Shown in pieces: positions 15,681-24,854 of a DNA stretch of 64,000 nt (position 1 is the stretch's first letter; each line of letters opens with the position of its first letter). Source of the DNA: Ardenticatenaceae bacterium (GTDB taxonomy: Bacteria; Chloroflexota; Anaerolineae; Promineifilales; Promineifilaceae); the NCBI GenBank assembly GCA_020634315.1, contig JACKBV010000004.1, positions 202,505 to 266,504 of the forward strand. The letters run 5' to 3'. A model generated the notes under the pieces. That model saw only the letters and a program-made list of their open reading frames with translations, was not told where the DNA came from and made no database searches. The translations under genes were made by a program, and so were the position numbers.

Positions 15681-15755
15681 CTCCCGGAGGTTATCATCGC
15701 AACGCTCTCACTCCACAAATAAACTTCCGGGAGCCACTTTTTAGGAGAATCTTTC
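15681..15755 (+). promoter_or_regulatory. Type-A leader: stem, U-tract, SD upstream of a small ORF
   Basis: CTCCCGGAGGTT (15681-15692) pairs with AACTTCCGGGAG (about 15722-15733). T5 follows at 15738-15742 and AGGAG directly after it, then the ATG at 15756. The terminator-like hairpin lies inside the presumed 5' UTR. It is one of eight related copies in the window. Confidence 0.65.
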
Positions 15756-16064
15756 ATGGCAAAAAGCAGTTATGCACCGGTAGCCTCCTATTCTGATCTG
15801 AAGCGTGTTGATGTGGCCCTGGCGCAAGCACAAACGGCCGATGACATTCGCCGCATTTGCACAACAGACGGGCCAAAGGTTGGCTACAAAGCGTTTTGTT
15901 ATATGCTCACCAATCGCATGACGGCCGAATCGATGAAACCGGATGAAGCGTGTGAAACCGCAGCGGCGCTAGAGGAAGCTGGCGAGTTTGAAAAGGCACA
16001 AGAAATTTACGGCAAAGTGCTGGCTGCGTATCCGGATCATGCTGTTGCCAAAGAGAAAGTATAG
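15756..16064 (+). CDS. Small protein with TPR-like C-terminus, unknown function
   Basis: This 102-residue soluble protein is preceded by TAGGAG and a type-A leader. Its C-terminal third (A-A-A-L-E-E-A-G-E-F-E-K-A-Q-E-I-Y-G-K-V-L-A) reads like one tetratricopeptide helix pair. The N-terminal part has two or three predicted helices and a Cys-x2-Y. No catalytic motif was seen and no family was recognised. It is followed by a 220-nt gap rich in ACGGCCGT palindromes and then a histidine kinase. Confidence 0.65.
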   Translation: MAKSSYAPVASYSDLKRVDVALAQAQTADDIRRICTTDGPKVGYKAFCYMLTNRMTAESMKPDEACETAAALEEAGEFEKAQEIYGKVLAAYPDHAVAKEKV

Positions 16065-16083
16065 CCCCGTTGCTCACAAGTTT

Positions 16084-16231
16084 GGGAAACGGCCGTTTCC
16101 CCACAAGCTTCCATGCAAAGGAGTAAAACGGCCGTTTCCATACTAAAGTCACCTTTTCCCCCACTCCCCCCCTCAGTATAATGAACACGCGCTTGCTTAT
16201 AGGAGAATGACGGTTGTGGCAACGGCCGTTC
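16084..16231. repeat. Intergenic cluster of three ACGGCCGT palindromes
   Basis: GGGAAACGGCCGTTTCCC (18-bp perfect palindrome, 16084-16101), AAACGGCCGTTT about 16127, and CAACGGCCGTTC about 16219 lie within 150 bp between genes. They show that the dispersed motif also accumulates outside coding DNA. On a transcript the first two could fold as short hairpins. Confidence 0.8.
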
Positions 16232-16286
16232 TCATTTTCACTGAGTTTACACAGCATATCATCATTACATTCCTTACAATAATTCA

Positions 16287-17705
16287 ATGAGCACAAATAG
16301 GGCTTATTCCAATGAACTCCGTGCTGATTCCAGCACGATCATCATCCCCATTGTTTCTGGTCTCTACGTCACCCTGGCATTGATAGGATTGGCTAACTTC
16401 GTTCGCCTCGGAGCGAACAGGCTTTGGCCTTACATCGTCATCATTGTCATTTCCCCTATCGCGGCACGCGCCGCCTGGAAATTTGTCCATCAAAACCGCA
16501 ACCTGCTAGGAACAGCGCTTTTCCTGTTTGTCCACATGCTCTTGATATCCATTGTTTATTATCAAAATTGGCAAACGGGATCGCCCATCCCCTATTTCTT
16601 CATTATCTTTACTGTCCTTGCCAGCATGCTCCTCTGGCCCGCAGCAGGTCTTTACACCTGGAACATATCAACTTTTTTGATTTTGGTTGTCGACCATTTT
16701 GCGGGCGAACTATCCATTGCCAATACTGTTTACCTGGTGCCAGCCTTAGCCTTGAACCTGATGATCGCCATTGCCATGTATCTCTCCGCCCTGGAATGGC
16801 AAACGGCCGTTGAGTCTGTCAGCATCTTGCATCGCCGCGCACAAGAAAGACGAGACGAGCTGTTCACCGTGAAGGAAGAGATCACCCACAGCAATGAACG
16901 GCTGACCTATCTCAACCAGCAATTGGATGTTGCCCGACAACAAGCTGTTACCGAGCGCGACATTCGCACACGCTTCATGAACAATGTCAGCCACGAACTG
17001 CGCACACCGCTCAATTCAATCGTCAACTTTGGGCACATTTTAAGAGAAGGTGGTGCTGGTCCAGTTACAGATTGGCAGCGAGATTATTTAGACCGTATCG
17101 AAAAATCAGGCTGGCACTTGCTCAATATTCTCAACGACTTATTGGACATGGCCCAAATCGAATCGGGCGAATTTAAGCTGTATCTCGAAGTGACCGATTT
17201 GCAAAATATTTGTGATGACGCGATTGCCAGTGTGCAAGGCCTCATCTTAGAAAAAGAAGGGCTGGAGTTAGTTGTCGATTATCCACAAAGCTGGCCGATA
17301 GTACATGTTGATCGTACCCGATTAAAACAAGCCATTATCAACTTGATCGGCAACGCGGCAAAATACACAGAAACAGGCTACATTGCGCTGCGCGTGCGCG
17401 AAGCAGATGGATTTGCACACATTTCTGTTGAAGATACCGGCATTGGCATTGCCCCGGAATATCATGAAGTTATCTTCCAGGAATTCCGCCAAATTGATGA
17501 AACGGCCGCTCGCAAACGCATTGGCACAGGCCTGGGATTACCAATCACCCGGCATCTCATTGAACGGCACGGCGGACAGGTCGCGCTAGACAGCGAACCG
17601 GGCAAAGGCAGCACGTTTACCATTATCCTCCCGCTTTACCGCGAGGAAACAACGACGAGTGAACAAGAGGAAACGGCCGTTTCCCTCACCCCCACCGCTG
17701 CTTGA
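16287..17705 (+). CDS. Membrane sensor histidine kinase
   Basis: This 472-residue protein has about six hydrophobic helices in residues 10-160 and then a coiled-coil linker (about 175-225). The HisKA domain has the phosphoacceptor His near residue 236 (N-N-V-S-H-E-L-R-T-P-L-N), and a HATPase follows with an N box (N-L-I-G-N-A-A-K), G1 (D-T-G-I-G-I) and G2 (G-T-G-L-G-L-P). No separate sensor domain is present, so the signal is probably sensed in or near the membrane. No response regulator gene is adjacent, making it an orphan kinase. No clear Shine-Dalgarno precedes ATG 16287. Confidence 0.9.
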   Translation: MSTNRAYSNELRADSSTIIIPIVSGLYVTLALIGLANFVRLGANRLWPYIVIIVISPIAARAAWKFVHQNRNLLGTALFLFVHMLLISIVYYQNWQTGSPIPYFFIIFTVLASMLLWPAAGLYTWNISTFLILVVDHFAGELSIANTVYLVPALALNLMIAIAMYLSALEWQTAVESVSILHRRAQERRDELFTVKEEITHSNERLTYLNQQLDVARQQAVTERDIRTRFMNNVSHELRTPLNSIVNFGHILREGGAGPVTDWQRDYLDRIEKSGWHLLNILNDLLDMAQIESGEFKLYLEVTDLQNICDDAIASVQGLILEKEGLELVVDYPQSWPIVHVDRTRLKQAIINLIGNAAKYTETGYIALRVREADGFAHISVEDTGIGIAPEYHEVIFQEFRQIDETAARKRIGTGLGLPITRHLIERHGGQVALDSEPGKGSTFTIILPLYREETTTSEQEETAVSLTPTAA

Positions 17706-17729
17706 CAAAACAATCTCCCAACAAAAACA

Positions 17730-17763
17730 AACGCCCAGAAGATTGTGCAATCTTCTGGGCGTT
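17730..17763. terminator. Bidirectional terminator between the histidine kinase and the tal-pgi fusion
   Basis: A 15-bp perfect stem (AACGCCCAGAAGATT and its complement) with a 4-nt loop is flanked by T-rich sequence to the right and A-rich sequence to the left, serving both convergent genes. Confidence 0.85.
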
Positions 17764-17780
17764 TTGCGTTACAGCTCACT

Positions 17781-20564
17781 TTAATTCAGCAAAACGGCCA
17801 GTTCCGTCGTCATGCCGCCCTGCACATGGAAGCGCAGCAAATGCCGCCCCGACTCCAGCAGCGCCTGACCATCGGCTAACGCCTGCGCCAACCGCAGCGT
17901 GCCAAATGTCAACGAGCCATCCAATTTGCCCGGTTCATCGGGAATAGGCACATCGTCCGCCGGTAAAGGCGTCGTCAACTGGATAAAGTGCCCGCACTTG
18001 CGGCAGCCCTTTTGCAATTGACCAGTAGTGTGCAAATAACGAGGCCCATACCCAACCGTCGTTGCCAGGTGGTATTCGTCACGAATGTGCGTACGCAGCG
18101 ATTGCAGCACAGCATCCGTCTCCGGCGTTGCCGGAACATACGCCTGCAAAGCCACATAATCCCCTGGTTTGACTGTCGCCAGAAACGCCTCCAAGGAAGT
18201 CGTCGCTATCGGTGCAGCTTTACCGGCTGGCAAATGCCCTTGCTCTTGATACGCTTCCAGGAGCTGCTCGGTAAACTGCTCGGTTTCGTCAATGTCTGGT
18301 TGGGCAAAGGGGTCTAAGCGTAACTGGTGGGCGGCAACGGCCGTTGCCATTTGCCAGCTAAACAAACAACCACCCAACTCCGCTGGCTCCTGCAAATGAA
18401 TCTTCACCAATGGATGCCCCGCCGCTTGCAGCACAGCTAACGCCGCGTCCGCAGCCACATCAGCCGCATCGTCGCCCCGCAGCCGCATTTGCACAAACAG
18501 CCGATCATCCCCGTACACAGCCGGTGTTCCTAATGGTTCATGCACCACCGGCACCAACCCACGTCCCGCTTTGCCCGTGCTGGTTGCAACTAACTGTTCA
18601 ATCCAATCTGCGAAGGGAGCGATGGCGGGCGACATCACCAGCGTCAGCTTATCACGGCCAGCCTGCGCCAGCGTCGCCAGGATAACCCCCAACTGCGCTC
18701 CCAAGTTGTCCCCGGCAGAAGGACAATTACAACTGCTGGCATTACATTGCATCGCCAAGGCCTGGTCTAAAATTTGCGCCACATTGACACCGAGCAAAGC
18801 GGCCGGAACCAGGCCAAGATAAGACAATGCGCCATATGGCTCGCTGATGGCCGGGTCATCGAGGAAGATGTCGCGGAAGCGATAGTTATAGGCCACTTCT
18901 GCCAGGGGACTGCCGATGTCTGTGATGGCGACAAAATGCTTGCCTGCCTGATCATGCCCAAATACAGTTCGCAGCCGGGTGTACAAATAGTTAAACAGCG
19001 CCCGTGTCTCCCGATCATGCCCGGCCTTATCCGCGATGATAAATAACGTTTGCGGCAGGTGAAGCTGATTCACCTGCTGGCGAATCATGACGGGATCGGT
19101 TGTGTCGAGGACGCGCAAAGTCAGGCCCGGCTGATATTGCTGCCAGGACAACAGCGCCGCACCTTTGCCAAAGATGCGACTAAACATGTTGCCGGGACTG
19201 GTTGCTCCTCCGCTGCCAACCAGTAAAACCTGGGTGAAACCTTCCTCGTGCATGGTTTTCGCAAACGTGTTTAGCCGGTCGAGGTTCTCTTGCATGGCCT
19301 CAACGACATGCAGCCAGCCAAGCCGGTCGGCGACGCCGGGAGCGATGCCTTTCCACAAGCTGCGATCATGTCGCCAGAAACGGCTGACGACGCGATCTGT
19401 GCATAAGCGGGACAATGTTTCGTTGACAGTGGGTTGATATGCCCCCAGGCGCACATCCAGACGCTGCCACCCGCTTTCTAACTGCTCTCGCTTTTTGCTC
19501 ACGCTGTGAATGAGTGTCTGGAATTGTCGGTCATAGGCGGCGAGGCTTGCGGCTTGCAAGTGGGCGGTGATGGCGTCGAGGTCGATGCCCAGGTCGGCAA
19601 TGGTGGCGAGATGGTCTTGTGCGCGTTCTTGCCAGTTGAATAAGGTTGTTTCGATACGGCCGTGTTCACGCATTGCATTGAGGGTAACGGGCGATAGGGT
19701 GATCACGGTGTCGGGGCCAATGAGTGCTTCGACGTAGTGGGTGTCGGTGTAGTGGAATTGATAGGGGGTGGTGCGTGTCCACTTGAGGCGTAACGGCCGT
19801 CCCCCATGTTTCACCAATTTCTGCCAGCGTGGCCCGGTAAAGACGCTCTGGAAACGGCCGTATGCGATCTTTGCCAAAGCAATGGCCGTGCGCCCTTGCA
19901 AATCAAATCGTCCCTGCGCCGCTAACAACTCGTCAACGGCCGTATCCGTGCGGCTCAACGAAAACGACGCCACCGACGATGGCGCAATTCGCCACACACT
20001 ATGCGTTTGGAAATACGCCTCCAGGCCATCAATGTACGCCTGCGCCACCTGCTCATACACATCCACCGAGAAAATATGCGTGGCATTTAGACTGACGCCA
20101 TCCGTCGTCAGGATGCGGATAGCATCAATGCCGGCCGGAGTCGCCGGTACCTCGATCATCACATTAACCCGGTCAATGGCGCGTAAGAGACGCTGCGCCT
20201 CGGCGACCATATTCACCGTGTCATGCATCCATGCCGGGTCTAGTTCCATGCTCACAAAGCCATCTAAGCCATCAGACGCTTCATGCGCCCCATGCAAACG
20301 GTCTGCCGCCCGCTGCATGTCGTCAATGAGCAGCGCCTCATACATCTTCTTGACCGGAACGCCCGCCGCGCTCAGACGCTGCAAAACTTGATCATAATCG
20401 GAACTATGCGTGATCGCTTTGGCAAACAATGCAGGTGTCGAGGTGATGCCACACACGCCCAGCTCCAATACGTCTGCCAATTCGCCCGATTCAAGAAAAG
20501 CGCGACGTAAATAATTTAACCAGACTGATTGCCCTAACTGTGCAAAGGTGTGTAAGTTTGTCAT
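17781..20564 (-). CDS. Transaldolase-glucose-6-phosphate isomerase fusion, probably a pseudoenzyme
   Basis: This 927-residue fusion has an N-terminal transaldolase-like half (about 1-365) and a C-terminal PGI-like half (about 375-927). The start at 20564 follows AAGGGGG and matches the stand-alone Tal at 22740-23843 without gaps over residues 1-140. Against that Tal, the Schiff-base Lys138 is Glu (I-E-V-P-A-T), Asp17 is Asn and Asn43 is Thr (T-S-T-P). In the PGI half the phosphate loop, normally S-K-S-G-x-T, is D-K-A-G-H-D near residue 510, and the G-G-R-Y-S motif is S-E-P-Y-G near 575. Two Cys groups (C-N-A-S-S-C-N-C near 604-613; C-R-K-C near 851) could bind metal. With separate intact tal and pgi upstream, a regulatory or structural role is likely. 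Confidence 0.9.
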   Translation of the reverse strand: MTNLHTFAQLGQSVWLNYLRRAFLESGELADVLELGVCGITSTPALFAKAITHSSDYDQVLQRLSAAGVPVKKMYEALLIDDMQRAADRLHGAHEASDGLDGFVSMELDPAWMHDTVNMVAEAQRLLRAIDRVNVMIEVPATPAGIDAIRILTTDGVSLNATHIFSVDVYEQVAQAYIDGLEAYFQTHSVWRIAPSSVASFSLSRTDTAVDELLAAQGRFDLQGRTAIALAKIAYGRFQSVFTGPRWQKLVKHGGRPLRLKWTRTTPYQFHYTDTHYVEALIGPDTVITLSPVTLNAMREHGRIETTLFNWQERAQDHLATIADLGIDLDAITAHLQAASLAAYDRQFQTLIHSVSKKREQLESGWQRLDVRLGAYQPTVNETLSRLCTDRVVSRFWRHDRSLWKGIAPGVADRLGWLHVVEAMQENLDRLNTFAKTMHEEGFTQVLLVGSGGATSPGNMFSRIFGKGAALLSWQQYQPGLTLRVLDTTDPVMIRQQVNQLHLPQTLFIIADKAGHDRETRALFNYLYTRLRTVFGHDQAGKHFVAITDIGSPLAEVAYNYRFRDIFLDDPAISEPYGALSYLGLVPAALLGVNVAQILDQALAMQCNASSCNCPSAGDNLGAQLGVILATLAQAGRDKLTLVMSPAIAPFADWIEQLVATSTGKAGRGLVPVVHEPLGTPAVYGDDRLFVQMRLRGDDAADVAADAALAVLQAAGHPLVKIHLQEPAELGGCLFSWQMATAVAAHQLRLDPFAQPDIDETEQFTEQLLEAYQEQGHLPAGKAAPIATTSLEAFLATVKPGDYVALQAYVPATPETDAVLQSLRTHIRDEYHLATTVGYGPRYLHTTGQLQKGCRKCGHFIQLTTPLPADDVPIPDEPGKLDGSLTFGTLRLAQALADGQALLESGRHLLRFHVQGGMTTELAVLLN

Positions 20565-20891
20565 GATGCCCCCTTTTTCATAACCAGGTAATGGATCGCC
20601 CATCAATAACCGGCGCACTGCATGGAGACGCCAGTTTGTCAGGTTTGTCTGTTTTGAGGTATCAGGGAGAGGATTGAAGTTCCGTTGCCGCTCCCAGTGC
20701 AACGAACGTGTGATGTATGGGTAGTATACCTCACCAGAGGGCAGAAAGATACGCATTTGGCGGAAACGGGTGCGGTGTTTTTTGCGGATGGCTGCGGTGT
20801 AACGGCCGTTCTTCCTACTGTCACGATTGCGCGTGATGGGTGATCATTCAGGGTCTGTGGCGTGGGGCAAACTGACCGGTGAGAGGCAAAG

Positions 20892-21073
20892 TCTAGATAC
20901 GTTGATAAACATGTCTAGACTTGTTGCGTAAAAGGTCTAGACACGTTGGGCAACAGGTCTAGACACGTTGGGCAACAGGTCTAGACACGTTGAGCAACAG
21001 GTCTAGACTTGTTTGCAAAAAGGTCTAGACACGTTTGTCAACGTGTCTAGACCTTTTTAATAACGTGTCTAGA
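20892..21073. repeat. Tandem array of nine TCTAGA palindromes at an exact 22-bp period
   Basis: TCTAGA begins at 20892, 20914, 20936, 20958, 20980, 21002, 21024, 21046 and 21068. The best units are 20-bp near-perfect dyads, CAACAGGTCTAGACACGTTG, separated by 2 bp. Outer units diverge, but TCTAGA and the spacing are invariant. The array fills the gap between the pgi stop and the region upstream of the tal-pgi fusion. The 22-bp period places all sites near the same DNA face. This is an array of protein-binding sites or a mobile repeat; the choice is open. Confidence 0.85.
21017..21058 (-). terminator. 19-bp perfect stem in the TCTAGA array, likely pgi terminator
   Basis: Two neighbouring array units point at each other and form a perfect 19-bp stem with a TGTC loop. 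The outer ends are A5 and T5, so on the minus strand a U-tract follows the stem 25 nt after the pgi stop. It could terminate in either direction. Confidence 0.7.
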
Positions 21074-21080
21074 TTTGTTT

Positions 21081-22721
21081 TTAGCGAAGTTGTTTGAAGT
21101 AGTTGATCAGATTATTGGTAGAGGCGTCGTGACCGGTAACGGCCGTATCCCCATCCAGTTCTGGCAAAATCACCTTTGCCAATTGCTTGCCCAATTCCAC
21201 CCCCATCTGATCAAACGAATTGATTTGCCAGATGACCCCCTGCACAAAAATCTTATGCTCATAAAGCGCAATCAATTTGCCCAGCGTCTCAGGCGTCAAC
21301 TTTTGGAAGAGGAAAGAGTTCGACGGTTTGTTTCCGGCAAACGTCTTCGCCGCTGCCAACAAGTCAAGCTGTTCACCGCCAACCCCTTGCGCCACCAATT
21401 CGGCACGCGCCTCATCCGTTGTGCGCCCTTTCATCAACGCTTCCGTTTGCGCAAAGTAATTAGACAGCAGCAAAGTGTGATGTGCGCCTAGTGGGTTTTG
21501 TGATTGTGCCGGAGCCAGAAAATCGCACGGAATCAACTTCGTGCCCTGGTGAATTAGTTGGTAAAAGGCGTGCTGCCCGTTTGTGCCCGGCTGTCCCCAA
21601 ATCACCGGCCCGGTCGTGTAATCTACCGGCTGCCCCGCTTTGTCTACACTTTTGCCATTGCTCTCCATGTCTCCCTGCTGGAAATAGGCAGGAAACAACG
21701 CCATGTATTGGTCATAAGGCAAGATGGCATGGCTTTGTGCGCCGAAAAAGTTGTTATACCAAACGCCAAGCAAAGCCATGATCACCGGCAGATTACGTTG
21801 CAGGGGCGCAGCGCGAAAATGTTCGTCTACCAGATGTGCGCCGGTTAACAACTGCTCAAAACGGTCCATGCCAATTGCCAGGGCAATGGAAAGGCCAATG
21901 GCTGACCAAAGGGAATAACGGCCGCCAACCCAATCCCAAAACTCGAACATGTTGGCCGGATCAATGCCAAAAGCGGCAACGGCTTGCTGGTTGGTGGAAA
22001 GGGCGACGAAATGTTTGGCAACGGCCGTTTCATCCTTCGCCTTGCGCAAAAACCAATCCCGCGCCGTGTGCGCATTCGCCATCGTCTCCTGCGTCGTAAA
22101 CGTCTTTGAGGCAACGAGAAACAACGCCGTCTCCGGGTCAAGCTGCTTCAACGTCTCGGCAATATCCGTGCCATCCACATTCGACACAAAGTGAAAGCGC
22201 ATATCCCGCTTCACGTAAGGCGTCAACGCCTGCACCACCATTTTTGGCCCCAAATCAGAGCCGCCAATGCCAATATTGACCACATCATAAATCGGTTTAT
22301 CCGTAAACCCACGCCAGGAACCGCCGCGCACCGCTTCGCTAAACTGGCGCATCTTAGCCAACACCTGATTGACGCTCGGCATCACATCCACGCCATCAAC
22401 CACAATGGGGCGGTTGGCGCGGTTGCGCAAGGCGGTGTGCAGCACCGCCCGCCCTTCTGTGTTGTTAATCTTTTGCCCGTTAAACATCGCGTCGATCTTC
22501 CCAGACACGTCCGCCTGCCGCGCTAAATCCAGCAGCAGCGTCATTGTCTGCGGCGTGATGCGATTCTTGGAATAATCAAAGAGAATGTCATCCAGTTTGA
22601 GCGAAAACCGCGCAAAGCGTTCCGGGTCTTGCGCAAACAAATCACGCATATGCAGCCCTTGCACCGCTTCATAATGCGCAAGCAGCGCCTGCCAGGCTAA
22701 AGATTGAGTCAGAGTGCTCAT
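21081..22721 (-). CDS. pgi: Glucose-6-phosphate isomerase
   Basis: PGI interconverts glucose 6-phosphate and fructose 6-phosphate. At 546 residues it has the length of the E. coli enzyme (549). It shows the phosphate-binding S-K-T-F-T-T-Q-E-T, the G-G-R-Y-S-L-W-S-A-I-G signature, E-S-N-G-K-S near the catalytic Glu, and the C-terminal I-N-S-F-D-Q-M-G-V-E-L-G-K with the active-site Lys. It lies 18 nt below tal and shares its direction. It is intact, unlike the PGI half of the downstream fusion. Confidence 0.97.
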   Translation of the reverse strand: MSTLTQSLAWQALLAHYEAVQGLHMRDLFAQDPERFARFSLKLDDILFDYSKNRITPQTMTLLLDLARQADVSGKIDAMFNGQKINNTEGRAVLHTALRNRANRPIVVDGVDVMPSVNQVLAKMRQFSEAVRGGSWRGFTDKPIYDVVNIGIGGSDLGPKMVVQALTPYVKRDMRFHFVSNVDGTDIAETLKQLDPETALFLVASKTFTTQETMANAHTARDWFLRKAKDETAVAKHFVALSTNQQAVAAFGIDPANMFEFWDWVGGRYSLWSAIGLSIALAIGMDRFEQLLTGAHLVDEHFRAAPLQRNLPVIMALLGVWYNNFFGAQSHAILPYDQYMALFPAYFQQGDMESNGKSVDKAGQPVDYTTGPVIWGQPGTNGQHAFYQLIHQGTKLIPCDFLAPAQSQNPLGAHHTLLLSNYFAQTEALMKGRTTDEARAELVAQGVGGEQLDLLAAAKTFAGNKPSNSFLFQKLTPETLGKLIALYEHKIFVQGVIWQINSFDQMGVELGKQLAKVILPELDGDTAVTGHDASTNNLINYFKQLR

Positions 22722-22739
22722 AACAAGTTCCCCTATTAA

Positions 22740-23843
22740 CTACGCCGGTTGTAACGCCGTCTTCTTCTCGTCGATGGCTTTCATCAATGCCTTGAAGGCA
22801 TCGGAGAAAGACTGCACGCCATCATCTTGTAATTTTTGCGTAATGGCATTGAAATCAATGCTCAAATCATCCAGGTAAGCAACCATCTCTTCGGCTTCGT
22901 CTTGATCGCGTGTCAAGGTTGAAGCGACTGTGCCATGGTCGATAAACGCATCTACGGTTTCCGGGGGCATGGTGTTGACTGTGTGCTGCCCGATGAGGGT
23001 GTCTACGTAAAGGGTGTCGGGATAGGCGGGGTTTTTGGTGCTGGTGCTGGCCCATAACGGCCGTTGCACACGAGCGCCTTGGGCGGCTAATTCGTCCCAG
23101 TCGGGGCTGCTAAAGATGTCTTGGAAACGGCCGTATGCGTTTTTCGCATTCGCCACGGCAATTTGTCCCTGCAAGGCCAACGCTTCATCGTCACCGGAGG
23201 CGGCAAGGGCTTTGTCAACGGCCGTATCAATGCGGCTAACAAAGAAAGAGGCCACCGAAGCAACACGACTGAGGTCGCCCCCATTGGCCGCCAGCTTTTG
23301 CAGCCCACGAATATAAGCATAGGCAACATCTTCGTAATGTTGCAAGGAGAACATCAAGGTCACATTGACGTTGATGCCTTCACCGATTAACGTCTCAACA
23401 GCAGGCACACCGGCTGCCGTTGCCGGAACTTTAATCATGATATTGGGGCGATTGAGGGCTTTGAAGAGGCGGCGGGCTTCGCTGATGGTAACGGCCGTAT
23501 CGTGTGCCAGGTTCGGATCAACCTCAATGCTCACATATCCATCCAACCCATCACTTGCCTCATACACCGGACGGAACAAATCAGCCGCCCGCGCAATATC
23601 CGCCAAAGCCAATGCTTCATAAATCTCTTCCGTGCTCTTCCCCGCGCCGCTCAATGTGCGAATCTCTGCGTCATAATGATGGCTGTCGGCAATCGCCTTC
23701 TTGAAAATGGACGGGTTTGAGGTAACACCAACCACACCAGCATCAATCAACGCCTGCATTTCGCCAGAGTCAAGCACCTCACGGCTAATATTGTCATACC
23801 AGACCGACTGTCCCAAAGCCAACAACTCTTGTAATTTGGTCAT
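22740..23843 (-). CDS. tal: Transaldolase
   Basis: The enzyme transfers dihydroxyacetone units between sugar phosphates in the pentose phosphate pathway. This 367-residue member of the longer TalC/Anabaena type keeps Asp17, Asn43 (T-S-N-P), Glu107 and the Schiff-base Lys138 (I-M-I-K-V-P-A-T). It also keeps the later N-V-T-L-M-F-S and S-F-F-V-S-R-I-D segments. AGGAGAGG precedes ATG 23843, and a type-A leader hairpin lies directly upstream. It is followed by pgi and then by the degenerate tal-pgi fusion, for which it makes a useful in-genome reference. Confidence 0.96.
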   Translation of the reverse strand: MTKLQELLALGQSVWYDNISREVLDSGEMQALIDAGVVGVTSNPSIFKKAIADSHHYDAEIRTLSGAGKSTEEIYEALALADIARAADLFRPVYEASDGLDGYVSIEVDPNLAHDTAVTISEARRLFKALNRPNIMIKVPATAAGVPAVETLIGEGINVNVTLMFSLQHYEDVAYAYIRGLQKLAANGGDLSRVASVASFFVSRIDTAVDKALAASGDDEALALQGQIAVANAKNAYGRFQDIFSSPDWDELAAQGARVQRPLWASTSTKNPAYPDTLYVDTLIGQHTVNTMPPETVDAFIDHGTVASTLTRDQDEAEEMVAYLDDLSIDFNAITQKLQDDGVQSFSDAFKALMKAIDEKKTALQPA

Positions 23844-23935
23844 GATTCCTCTCCTAAAAATAACCTCCCATCCCAGAGGCTTATTCTATTAAGATAAGCG
23901 CTTTGACAATGCCCTGCGGGAGGTTGGCTTTCACC
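23844..23935 (-). promoter_or_regulatory. Type-A leader (diverged) upstream of tal
   Basis: On the minus strand, AACCTCCCGC...GCAGGGC near 23911-23925 pairs imperfectly with GGGATGGGAGGTT (23862-23874). It is followed by ATTTTTAGGAGAGG and the tal ATG. The stem, U-tract and SD order matches the other copies, though the stem is less perfect. Confidence 0.5.
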
Positions 23936-24121
23936 TTCATGTTGTACGATAAAAGTTAGCGGAATAACTTCGCGAGTCATTACTGCGCCCAACCACAAGG
24001 ATTTTACCCACTCCTCCCATTTGGGCACATCCATTTTCCCCAAATATTTGCGATATGAGGCTTCTCCCCCTAAAATGATAGCCGAAAAATATTTTGCTTT
24101 ACAAGTTACCCGGTAACATGT

Positions 24122-24643
24122 ATGACACATAAACGCTTCACAGCTTTTGACAATGACACAAAAATACAAGGCGCACTTCTCTCTGGTTGGAAAGGCACCA
24201 TGTATGAAGAAGAAATCAACACACTCCTGGCAAAATATGGTCTGGATACGGTTGATGCAGAAGGATGGTATCCCATTCGTCCTGTGTTAGAGTTTCTTAC
24301 CGAAGTCGAAACGCACTATGACATGTTCGATCTTATCGGCATCGGTAAACACATTGGCGCCAACTTTGTCATCCCTGACCCCTATCAGGACATGGTGACA
24401 TACTTGATGGCAACAGACCAATTCTATGCAGTTCCCTATCAGGGAGAAGTCCCTGGCAGTATCACCCCTGAACAAATTAACGGCCGTCACGTTCGCCTCA
24501 CCTTGTGTACCCCCTGGCCTCATGATTACTGGTACGGCACATTCTATGGCCTGACCAATCAACTGGCCCATCCCGACGACAATTTACACATTGAACGCAC
24601 CATTATTGACGAGATCACCTGCGTTCTTGACATCGTCTGGTAA
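24122..24643 (+). CDS. Conserved-looking protein of unknown function
   Basis: This 173-residue soluble protein is rich in aromatic residues (W-Y-P-I-R-P near the middle, W-P-H-D-Y-W-Y-G-T-F-Y-G later). The segment M-Y-E-E-E-I-N-T-L-L-A-K-Y-G-L around residue 27 could be the true start. ATG 24200 has GGAAAGG at the right distance, while ATG 24122 has no SD but follows a GTTACCCGGTAAC palindrome. The later part, D-L-I-G-I-G-K-H-I-G, suggests an alpha/beta fold. No family was recognised and no functional motif is visible. It contains one ACGGCCGT copy. Confidence 0.65.
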   Translation: MTHKRFTAFDNDTKIQGALLSGWKGTMYEEEINTLLAKYGLDTVDAEGWYPIRPVLEFLTEVETHYDMFDLIGIGKHIGANFVIPDPYQDMVTYLMATDQFYAVPYQGEVPGSITPEQINGRHVRLTLCTPWPHDYWYGTFYGLTNQLAHPDDNLHIERTIIDEITCVLDIVW

Positions 24644-24854
24644 ATACACCTCTCCATCAGCCGCCTCCGTTTATCAATCAGCGACTCCGTCAGCTTTCAC
24701 GTCGGCTTGGCGTCGGGCAAGCGTTTCTGCGCAGGCTTATACTGCCATGTACGGTGATTTCACAGAAGCAAAATCCATCAAAAGGCGGATGTAAACGCTC
24801 TGCGAACAAGGTAAACTGACAAGAAGCTCTTATCCGTTCATTTCCATACACACC

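Noticed and set aside
20892..21073. CRISPR array
   Set aside because: The period is only 22 bp, the units are palindromic along their whole length and there are no unique spacers of 30 bp or more; no cas genes are present.
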